Positions 55,670 through 64,000 of a stretch of 64,000 nt of DNA are shown one piece after another. The stretch is from Stagonosporopsis chrysanthemi. Lineage: Eukaryota; Ascomycota; Dothideomycetes; Pleosporales; Didymellaceae. Position 1 is the stretch's first letter. The number at the start of each line of letters is the position of its first letter. The stretch lies in NCBI GenBank assembly GCA_022560025.1, contig JAFISE010000011.1, positions 1-64,000 on the forward strand, read 5' to 3'. The notes under the pieces are model-generated. The model ran no database searches. It saw only the letters and a program-made list of their open reading frames with translations, and was not told where the DNA came from. Both the position numbers and the translations under genes were made by a program.

Positions 55670-57500
55670 ATGGCTACCGCCGTCCAACCCGCCATGATTA
55701 TGGCTCCCGCCTTCAACCCTCATATCAACCAGTGCCAGGACCCGGATCAGGAGTTCTTCGACTTTAGCCAACTGCCTTCGCCTACACAGCCCGGCCTCAA
55801 GCGCGAGCCGAGCGCAATATCTAACATCGCCAGCCCTACCAGCACCACAATAGACGAGGATCTGCAAGAGGCTGCGAAACCCAGCCACGAGTATGAGCGC
55901 TTCAAGCAGCAGACTGGGATCCCAACTGGCTCCATCGCTGGCCTGAACGCCGGATTCAGTTCCGGCTACCCCATGTTCTCGTCGTCCGGACTTGACATGA
56001 TGGGTAACGACTCAATGATGGAAGGATGGAACAGCGGCATCGGCATGGAGATGAACATGGGCATGGACTACACGCAAAACACATACATGCCTTTCAACAA
56101 CAACACAGACCAAGACGACTTTGTGGACCCCAGCGCCATCCAGCAAGAGGAGGTTCCCGCCGTCAGACTGTATCCTGGTATGCATCAGCAGCAGGCTGCT
56201 CTTGCCAAGGCACAGCAACAAGCACAGCAGCAGGCGCAACAGCAGCGCCAGCAGCAGCAGATCGCGCACCAGAGGCATCAGGCTCAGCTGCAAGCACAGC
56301 AGCAACAGCAGCGCTCCACACCCCCTCAGAACAACCGCAAGACATCTAGCCCATTGAGCGATGCTCGCACGGAGGAGACTATTCAGCGTGTCGTTGCTCA
56401 AATCCGCGCCGAGAGCCAAAACGCGGCTTTGGCATCTCAGGATGCCAACGGCAACGTTCTCCCTCACATCATTCGTGCGAAGAAGGATGAAGAGGACATG
56501 GACGAGGATGAGCGTCTTCTCGCTTCCGAAGAGGGCAAGAAACTCAGCAGCAAGGAGCGCCGCCAGCTCCGCAACAAGGTCTCTGCCCGTGCTTTCCGCT
56601 CAAGGAGGAAAGGTAAGTCATATCATCATAACCACCACTAACCGATGCTAATATACCATAGAATACATCGGTCAGCTCGAAGGTGAGGTTGCTGTCAAGG
56701 TTCAGGAGGCCAATGAGCTCCGCAACCAGAACCGCGCCTTGATGGAGGAAAATGCTCGCTCGCGTGCGTTCATCGAGCGCCTGCTTAGGCACAAGGCTTT
56801 CGGTCCTTTCCTCGAGGAGCTTGTCCAAGAGGAGGCCATCTCAGCACAGGCTCCTTTAGCTTCCATGCCCTCGACCTCGACCCCCGTTGTCGCCGCACCG
56901 GCACCAGTACCCGCGGCTTTCCAGTTCTCGCAGCCTGAGAACACCCATGTCGGCATGACCATGGTTCCCGAGACCCAGATCGACTTCTCGATGCTCAACA
57001 TTAACAACAACGCAAACGCTGCTAACAACAACGGTAACTGGAACATGAACGGCTTCAACGGCTACCAGCCCCGCGTCTACGCTGTCACCGAGCTTCCCGA
57101 GGGCCCTGTCAACCCTCTTGATATCTCCGCCATGTCTGGCAAGGGCCACAGCACCATTTTCGCTGTCGAGGACGAGGCTTCTTCCGAGGAGGAGCTCAAG
57201 CCTGATTACCCTGTTATCGAGCGCCCGGTGCAGGCCGAGCAGCCCACCATGGCCGCTATTGAGGAGGACGATGAGGACGAGGAGTACGATCTCTACCGTT
57301 CTTCGCCTGCTACCTCTGCCGCGCTCTTTGCCCCCTTCGAGTTCGTCTTCACCAACCCCGAGAAGTCCAGCCACTTTACCTTGGTCGTCTCCGACGAGGC
57401 CACCGAGGCTATGCTCGCCGAACGTCTGCAGAAGAAGATGGCCGCCATGGAACCCGCTTTCCAAAGAATAGCAGCCATCACATCGATGCTCGACTGCTAG
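55670..57500 (+). CDS. bZIP transcription factor with Gln-rich activation region
   Basis: Exons 55670-56612 and 56662-57500, with a 49-bp intron placed exactly within the basic region/zipper join, give 593 residues. A Met/Gly/Asn-rich segment precedes a Gln-rich tract (about residues 175-220, CAG/CAA repeats). The basic region reads KERRQLRNKVSARAFRSRRK, and the spliced continuation EYIGQLEGEVAVKVQEANEL supplies the leucine zipper. The carboxyl half is acidic and Pro/Ala/Asn-rich and ends in a conserved helix LAERLQKKMAAMEPAFQRI. The RNKVSARAFRSRRK basic region belongs to a conserved but poorly named group of filamentous-fungal bZIP proteins. I do not recognise a specific ortholog, so target genes and inducing signal are unknown. 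The ATG used is the first one in frame after the leader. Confidence 0.88.
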
Positions 57501-58348
57501 TGCGATCCACTAAAACACAATTGCTCTTCTTTTAACAATCTTGTGCCACCTTAGCGATCTCTTCCTCCATCTTCCTCGACCATTTCGACTTGTCAGCGAG
57601 ACAGCACACCTTCACTTCTAGACAGCTCTGTATGACTTACGATTTCCTCTGTCCTACCTATATACCAAGCTGCGCCTATTGTGGGCCGCTGGAAGTCTGG
57701 CGTCTTCTTCTTGTTCTCCTTCTAACCTGCAACTTTCCTTTGTTCGGGTGGTGTACTCGTGCCGCCTGTTGTGGGCGCGCTGGGTTGGGATTGGATCTGG
57801 TGTTAGCGATTCTTCTTCGTTGTGTATATATAGATTGGATCGTTGTTGAGCTTGCTCGGTTACAGCCTAGCGACACAAGGTCTGGTTGATAGTGCAGAAT
57901 GCATATTAAAATCTTACGTTGTGTGCTTTGGACTGGTGATGTTTGACCTTTTCTCGTGAGGTGCACTTAGTCAGCGCCGCGCGAGTTCTTGTTGGTGCTG
58001 TTGATTGCGGTGTTGTGAACGGTTTTTGGCATCACGCTATCACGCCCTGACCGGGTCTTTGGTCATGAGACGTTACTATTAAATTCCTGCATAGCACTCG
58101 ATAAAACTCGTGTCGTCACCGTACCAAGATACGGATTGAGGGTGAGCGAAAATTGTGGAGTCAAAGTACGCATGAGAATAAGCCATCATCTTTACAAGGG
58201 CCCCGAAGCTTGTGGCTGGTCAGCCCTACAGCACTTCAATCAAGACAAACGAAGCACATTGATATAAGCCTCGCGAAAGCATTCCAAGTTTCCGCAGATG
58301 GTCATCAAACGCGCACTCTGCCCTGTCTCTACACATCCTTTTCCTCCT
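57501..58348. other. intergenic between convergent genes, 850 bp
   Basis: 3' UTRs of the bZIP gene and of the GPI-type secreted protein. T/C-rich stretches follow the bZIP stop. No gene is seen. Confidence 0.6.
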
Positions 58349-59122
58349 CTAAAACCCAAACACCATCACCACCCCCACGATCCCCAACGCCAGCGTCACA
58401 ACCTCCACCCTCCCTGCCGCGCTCTTGGCCGCCTCAGCCGCCTGCCCCTTGTTATACCCATTGCTCCCCGCAATCGCAACCACAAATCCATTATCTGTAA
58501 ACCCGCTGTTCACTGTATTCGTCTTCGTGACCGCATCGCCCCAGAACACGCACTTGATGACCGTGCTACTAGGCGGGTCTTTGCAGTCCGGGCCCAGCAC
58601 CAGCGTGGGGCTGCGCTCGAAGAAGAGGTTCACAGCCGTGCACCCGTCTTTAGCATCGCACTGCGCGGTGCAGTTTACACTGTCGTAGACGGCGAGCTCG
58701 GAGACGCCGAGGTAGGTGTTTGCAGTACTGGAGGCGTGGAGGTTGGTGAAGGCCGCGGTGTAGTTGGTGGGTGTTGTGGCGTTTTTTGCGTAGTCGGCGA
58801 AGGGTGCGTACGAGAGGAAACTCATCGATGTGTCGGGTGAGGGAACGGGACCGGCGCCGCGGGTTTGCGAGGTGCAGGTGCCGTTACCCTGGCGTGCGAG
58901 GATCGCGGTGCGCTTCAGAATTGCGGGGGTTTCGCCTGCCGCGGCGGCGGCGGCGATAGAGGAAGCTGCGGATGCGGCATTGTAGTCGATGACCGGGGGT
59001 GTTGCGAGAGGGTCGATGGAGAGGTCTGGGACAGGAACGTCGAGCGCGGCGTCGATGTTGATCTGTTGGGCGGTGGTGAGGCTGAGGGCAGCCAGGAGGG
59101 AGGTTATGGTCGTGGAACGCAT
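58349..59122 (-). CDS. secreted, probably GPI-anchored cell-surface protein
   Basis: 257 residues. The start at 59122 begins MRSTTITSLLAALSLTTAQQ, a clear signal peptide with cleavage after about residue 18. An upstream in-frame start (59257) would bury this signal. The mature part has Ala-rich and Pro-rich spacers and then a Cys-containing domain: CTSQTRGAGP, NYTAAFTNLHASSTANTYLG, DSVNCTAQCDAKDGCTAVNLF, then CVFWGDAV and FVVAIAGSNGYNKG. N-glycosylation sequons include NGT, NAT, NYT and NCT. The carboxyl end (AAEAAKSAAGRVEVVTLALG and a hydrophobic tail) looks like a GPI-attachment signal. Proteins with this Cys pattern are widespread in ascomycetes and uncharacterised. A cell-wall role is inferred only from location signals. 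Confidence 0.82.
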   Translation of the reverse strand: MRSTTITSLLAALSLTTAQQINIDAALDVPVPDLSIDPLATPPVIDYNAASAASSIAAAAAAGETPAILKRTAILARQGNGTCTSQTRGAGPVPSPDTSMSFLSYAPFADYAKNATTPTNYTAAFTNLHASSTANTYLGVSELAVYDSVNCTAQCDAKDGCTAVNLFFERSPTLVLGPDCKDPPSSTVIKCVFWGDAVTKTNTVNSGFTDNGFVVAIAGSNGYNKGQAAEAAKSAAGRVEVVTLALGIVGVVMVFGF

Positions 59123-60604
59123 GCTTGCGAGTATGACAACAGTTATTGATTGGGTATGGAAACGCTTGAACGCCTGAGAGAGCAAAGACAGAACAGTCCC
59201 TCTGCAGACGGTGCGTTGCAGAAGTAGAAGAAAGCAAAAATCACAGCACTCGCTCACGCCGCGCCCACGGGAAGCCTATTAGCCATATCTCGCAGCTGAA
59301 GTCGAGACCGCTTGGGCACAAAACAATGGTACCTGCATCGAACCTGCCCGTATTGAGTATGGCTCATGTCCGGAAGGGGCGGTTGAGAATTGTTGGCGTG
59401 TGATAGCGCTGCATCAGGAGGCTAAAGTTAATGGAACAGGGCCGCGGCGCCTTGCGCAGAGCTGAGGCTGACACGTAGGAGAGATAAGGTCTGGTCGTCC
59501 AGTGGCAGCAGTGAGCGAGACGGTCAAGAGAAGATATGGATCGTTCTCTACAGAGAATGATCCCCTCTCCAGAGTTGAACACACAGATAGGCATATATAT
59601 TGGGCCTGGTGTTGAGGTTTGGTCTTTCGCGGGTGATCGACCGCCCTGCTGGGAAGGGCCCTCAAGGCTGTGCGCTAGAATCTATACTTAGCTGTCTTTC
59701 GCCATCAACACATGCTTCGCTTTCCTCTATGTCAAACACTTCGGATTACCGATTTGATGCGCTGAAGGAAGTACAGGATGTACTGCTGTCCAGCTGTCTA
59801 ATATCAAAGTGGTCGTCTGTGTGTCAGAGTCTTCGATTGTGCACCAGTCGCAGCAACGACAACGCAATGACAAAACCAGCCTTTCAAGGCCACAAGTCTT
59901 GAACATCCAGCGCAGAAACAATCAAAAGACACAAAGTCATCGTATCAAAAACGTCATACCAACACCCCTCATTCTCAAAATCATCCATAAGAAGCAGGTT
60001 CGCGTCGTTCCTACCCCTCCCGGCCTTCCTCCGAGAACCCACGAGTATCATACGACCCACCATCCCACATCATCCCACACGCAACCCAGTGCCCATCTCT
60101 CGCCACCAGCAACCCAAACATCGTGTGACCGCTGCGCCGGGAGCGCGCGTTGGATTCGGTTCTGACATATGCCGCGAGCATCGCGGCCTATCAGGACATC
60201 GCGAACTAGTATGCTCGTTCGATGTAATGAGTCGCTTTCGGTAAGCAGCGCAGGGCTGAGAACCGGACTTGGGTGGTGAGGGTGAGGAATCACGCAACCT
60301 GGTGTTGGACGCGTCGGTGGGCGTCGTGCGAGTGATATGTAGATCCGGATGTAGAGGATGAGGAGGGGATATAAATGGTGTTTTTGTGTTACAGTGAGGG
60401 AGTCAGTACATTCACAGCGCTTCAATCTACACACACACACGCACGCATACACACAAAGCCCTACACAAAGACCTTCACAGTCACCGACTACTTGCGCATT
60501 TCAGTCGCATCCACCAAGCTAGCATCGCAGTCCAACAGCTACTACACTTGCACCGGAATTTTCTGCCAAATCCCACCCAACACACAACACTGAACATATC
60601 CACA
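59123..60604. promoter_or_regulatory. divergent intergenic region, 1.5 kb
   Basis: Upstream regions of the GPI-type protein (minus) and the 69-residue protein (plus). A CA/CG-repeat-rich leader (CACACACACACGCACGCAT near 60432-60450) runs up to the latter's start. Short frames here have no recognisable content. Confidence 0.5.
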
Positions 60605-60876
60605 ATGCCCGCAGCACCTCGCTCCTTCCTCCCCGGCTTCACCGGCTTCATGGGTACGCCTTCCCTTCATCCCCCCCCCCCCAATCCCAAACCCCACACT
60701 AACAACACCGCCCAGTCTGCGCATTCACCTACACCTACGTTGTAGCGAGCAAAGAGGGCGCTGCCATGGACATGGCTCGCACACGGTGGCAGAACCAGCA
60801 CGCCAGCGCGCGCAACGTGCTCAGCGGAGGGGTGTCGGTGATAGACGCGATTGAGGAGAAGATGTCGAAAGTCTAG
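60605..60876 (+). CDS. small membrane protein of unknown function, 69 residues
   Basis: Exons 60605-60653 and 60716-60876, split by a 62-bp intron containing a run of 12 C, join to MPAAPRSFLPGFTGFM-VCAFTYTYVVASKEGAAM and end DAIEEKMSKV. One membrane segment is likely at residues about 10-27, followed by a hydrophilic helix (ARTRWQNQHASARN). Evidence that this is a real gene: the splice signals are good, the frame is kept across the intron, the start is preceded by a long A/C-rich leader, and the layout resembles small mitochondrial inner-membrane subunits. I do not recognise the family. It is too short to appear as one open frame. Confidence 0.6.
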
Positions 60877-61246
60877 TTAGTGGTGTTCTGGAAGAGGCTT
60901 TCTGGGGATGATAATTTGGTTCGGCATGGAGAAACATAGGGAGGCGTTTTAGGGATGCATGGGTTTTGGTCTTGGGAGTTTGCAATATCATTGTGGTTTA
61001 TTGTCAAATGGAGTTGTTTGTGAAGTATGAAGCTTGAGGTGTGATGTGAAGTGTGGGCCCGGGTTGGGTTTTGTTGAATTCGATCAATTGCGTGCGAGAT
61101 CCGGCCCGCTCCATTGCGCCGGATCCGCCTACCAGGTACGCCGTGCTCAGCGCGATGCGAAGCTGAAGCCTAAGATATATATATACAAGAAACGCCACCA
61201 AATGCCATTGTACAACGCAGCTGCATGTTCGAACTCGCCAATTCAT
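60877..61246. other. intergenic between convergent genes, 370 bp
   Basis: 3' flanks of the 69-residue protein gene and the gelsolin-like gene. T/G-rich, with no gene. Confidence 0.6.
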
Positions 61247-64000
61247 CTATCTCCGTGTTGCTTGGATAGCCTTCTCGAGCCCAACGATGCGCAGACTCTT
61301 GCCGCGCTTCAGACTGCCGCTCATGAGCTCGGCGGTAGGGATGAGAGCGTCATTCCAGTGCCTGAACACTGCTTTCATGTCGCGCGGTACGCCTTCGAGG
61401 ACAATGGTGGTGACGGGCATGAAGGGGCGGTCTTCCTCTGAGACGGCTAGGATGCCATACTCCTGAGCGAACATCAGGGCTGTAGAGAACGCAGGAGCCT
61501 GGCTGCGAGCGAGGGCGCCGACGATACTGGAGCCATGTTAGCGGCCTGTAGCAGTGATCTGAAAAACGATAAGACTTACATGTACATCTCGAAGAAAGCA
61601 TCAAGGACAAAGATGTACTCGGGTTCCAAGTCGCGCTGGCAGAAGGGCATGATCTCCACAACCTTGGTCGTAACACCCGGCGGTAGTGGGCTCTTTGGAG
61701 TAATAGGCGTCTGTGGGCCGTGTTCAGTTTGTGCGCCAGTAGAAGTGGGAGAAAGCGACTGCGCAAACGAGCCGCGGCGCAGGTTCGCGAAGAAGGAACC
61801 CACCTGCAGACTTTGGCCCCATCCTGCCACGGCCTCCTGTTGCTGTTCTATCTTGTACAGCCGGGCACGGTAGCGGTCCGAGGTGGCCTTGTAGCGCCAG
61901 TGATCGGCTGATCGTGGAATGGCGGGTCCTTTTTGTGTAGGCGCGGGGAATATGTCGATAAGGTGCTGAGGTTCAGAGCCTTCAGCGATCTCCTGGAAGT
62001 CTCCGGTAGGTGCGAGATCCATGCCCATCAGCCTGGCGCCCGAGAGCTCCTCGGCAGAGCAACCGCGACCCTTCCAGAGGTACACCTTGCCGGCCACGGT
62101 AGAGATGAGAAATACAAACGCAGAGCAGAAACTCTTTAGCGCAAAGTCGACCTCGTCAAAGGTAAGGTGACCCAGGTGACGGCGACCACACAGCATGAAC
62201 TGTTTTGACGCTGGGTTAGACCCGCGCCTAGTGATGGCAATGCCTCCAAGAGCGTCGAAAAAGTGAGGTGGCTCATTGCCCTGGCGAATTACGAGCAGCT
62301 TTGCTTGGTTCTGCTTCGCATGATTACGTGCGAACAGTTGCGCATCTTCTATGTTCGATTCAGCAACACCGTTGCCTGCCCAAAGGTAAACAACAGTGTT
62401 CTTGACGCCCTTGGAATCGCTGTAGACATGTGTGCAGATGTACATTGAGTCCTGGAAGAGTACGTGCTGTTCATGCGGCGCGATCGATAGTATCTTGCCA
62501 TCGCCCGTGACCTCATGGATCTCTTGTCTCTGCGTTCGTATCTTACCAGCTGGGCCAAGGTCGAATGGCGGCGAGTGCAGCACATGCACAGTGTCGATGG
62601 TTTCTGGTAGCTGACCTTCGGTCATAGGAGCCTCATCGAAGAACTCAGCGAACATTCCGTCATGTTTTGGCACATGTGGTGCAGGTGGTGACTTAGGTGT
62701 ATCCGGCTGGGGCCTGTCTGCACTCCTGGGTGGTGACATTGGCAGATCTTTGGAAAATCGAGGGCTAGACTCTCGCGAGCGTGATGCTGCGCTGCTGGCA
62801 AAACCACCAAACCCACCAAGGCTGAAGCTCAGACCTGTAGGCTTGGTCTTCGGCTGTAGAGGCGCAGGCGGAAGAGGCTTCGAAGAAAGAGACTCTGGTC
62901 GGACTGGAGACTCGGGCTTTGATTGCTTCTCAGACTCAAGAGACCGAACTAGGCCAGCGTCTTTCATTGCAGCCTTCTCGTCTGCCTTTGTGGGAAGTTT
63001 GATTGGCGACTTTGTTCGGAGTGGGGCGGGCGAGGAAGGTTCGGATTGTTGACCCCATAAAGCTGTGGCAGCTTTCACAGAGGAAAATCCTGACTTCTGA
63101 GGGGAAGGTTCGTCTTTCTTGACAGGAGGAATCTCGGCATTGGGAGCAGATATTTCTTTCGGCACAACCGGCTTTGGGGACTCCTTTACTGGAGGCGTAG
63201 GCAACGGCCTTGAGAACCTGGACAAAGTGGCTGAAGGAGGTGGCGACGGCGATGCAGGCTTTGGTGACTTTAGCGACGATGAGATCGATGGCGATCGTAC
63301 TGAGTCTGCCTCAGATGATTTTTGTGCGGTGCTATAGGATCCGGACGATATTCTCTCAGACTTCTTCGGTACAGCTGGTGATGTCGCCATCTTCGGGGTT
63401 ACAACGGACTCTGGCCTGGGAGATTGTTTCGGCATGCTTGGCGTACCGGAGATCCTATTCAATTCGATTGACGATGGTTTCTTGGCCACCTCTGGTGTTG
63501 GCGACTGTTTGGGTGTACCGGACGCTCTCCTGTTGAGTTCAATCGAAGACGGCTTCTTTGCTACCTCTGGCGTAGGCGACTGTTTTGAGATGCTTGGTGA
63601 GCCGGAAATCTTCCTGTTCAACTCAATTGACGATGGCTTGTTGGCCACCTCCGGTGTGGGTGCCTTGTCAAATTTTGCTGAAATTTGACGCGGTTTGGCT
63701 GCTGTTACAGGCTTGTCTCCAATGGATTGTCTAGCAGAGCCACTACTTGCTGAGGGCTGCTCTGATGTTCCGTTAGCTTTGGGTGATTCAGAGCTAGGAA
63801 GGACCTGATTCGGCTTGACCAGTGGGGCAGGAGCAACAGTGGCATTCACCTTCTCAGGAGCTTTCTCCGGTTCGGTGGTTGACTTCTTTGCTGCCGGTGT
63901 TCGTCGCTTCGGTCCACGCGCTCGTCCTTTGGTCATGTGATTCAACTCTGGAGCAGGCCCTGACGACTCTGTCTGAGCAGGTCTAGGGGGAGATGTTTCG
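61247..64000 (-). CDS. gelsolin-like actin-associated protein (DUF4045 type), 5' end beyond window
   Basis: Two exons are visible, 61580-64000 (open to the window edge, so the start and probably more exons lie outside) and 61247-61526, with a 53-bp intron. About 900 residues are present. The visible amino part is Pro/Ser/Lys-rich and disordered and begins PELNHMTKGRARGPKRRTP, a phrase common in fungal actin-cytoskeleton proteins. It contains a tandem PEVAKKPSSIELN repeat (63420-63657). The carboxyl half holds gelsolin-type repeats: VLFQDSMYICTHVYSD with VVYLWAGNGVAESN, then AFVFLISTVAGKVYLWKGRG, then EYIFVLDAFFEMYM. Gelsolin-like domains bind actin in a calcium-dependent way in animals. In fungi this family is little studied, so actin binding is inferred. 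Confidence 0.85.
63420..63657 (-). repeat. in-frame tandem repeat, about 26-28 codons, three full units and one partial
   Basis: Three consecutive units share PEV-A-(K/N)-K-PSSIELNR, followed by (K)ISG or ASG, (S/T)P and KQSP, and a fourth decays at PRPESVV. The DNA copies are diverged at third positions but preserve the protein, so the units are under some constraint. Copy number may vary between strains. Confidence 0.85.

Noticed and set aside
56856..57464. 202-codon Gly/Val/Leu-rich minus-strand frame
   Set aside because: Antisense shadow of the second bZIP exon, low-complexity composition.
59123..59257. Upstream start for the GPI-type protein
   Set aside because: It would place 45 residues before an otherwise perfect signal peptide.

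Overview
The window is nuclear DNA of a filamentous ascomycete (Pezizomycotina). A pleosporalean dothideomycete is my best guess. The grounds are intron-poor genes with 43-92 bp GT-AG introns, homologues of typical mould genes (con-6-like protein, C2H2 conidiation-type regulator, 7TM-RGS receptor, DUF4045/gelsolin-like protein), and a sharp two-compartment structure. No species can be named from the sequence alone.

Bases 1 to about 13,655 are an extremely TA-rich, gene-free block made of dead transposable elements. Reading through the stops recovers four items: a hAT transposase (1-1380, +); a fragment of a Ty3/gypsy LTR (about 1757-2139); two pogo/Fot1-type DDE elements in tail-to-tail inverted orientation, centred near 4378; and a 7.24 kb Ty3/gypsy chromovirus-like element (4798-12033, minus strand) nested inside the right-hand pogo copy. 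The decoded reading frames are broken almost only by TAG and TAA, and the reverse-transcriptase motif has changed from YLDD to YLDN. This is what repeat-induced point mutation (RIP) leaves behind. The gypsy element also carries about 1.4 kb between chromodomain and 3' LTR that decodes into two further eroded frames, one of them antisense to pol.

From 13,655 onward the base composition changes abruptly to ordinary genic DNA. In order: con-6-like conidiation protein; proteasome assembly chaperone 4-like protein head-to-head with a carnosine N-methyltransferase-like (N2227) protein; about 6.1 kb without a recognisable gene; a C2H2 regulator resembling BrlA; a MATE transporter; a flavin-reductase-like protein; a MetX-like alpha/beta hydrolase; a 2H phosphoesterase; nuclear poly(A) polymerase; an RBR ubiquitin ligase; the DEAD-box helicase Drs1; phosphatidylinositol synthase; a GprK-type 7TM-RGS receptor; a histidine acid phosphatase; a mitochondrial-type PPR protein; a bZIP factor; a secreted probably GPI-anchored protein; a 69-residue membrane protein; and the 3' part of a gelsolin-like protein running off the right edge.

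The genes do not form a metabolic cluster. Most are housekeeping (mRNA 3' processing, ribosome assembly, lipid synthesis, proteasome assembly, mitochondrial expression). Con-6 and the BrlA-like regulator both point to asexual development and lie only about 8.7 kb apart, with the gene-poor stretch upstream of the regulator between them. Several gene pairs are divergent over short shared promoters (180 bp for chaperone/methyltransferase, 285 bp for 2H phosphoesterase/poly(A) polymerase). Splice sites were placed by eye from GT/AG signals, reading frame and family conservation. One junction, in the histidine phosphatase, could not be resolved. No rRNA, tRNA or CRISPR array was recognised.
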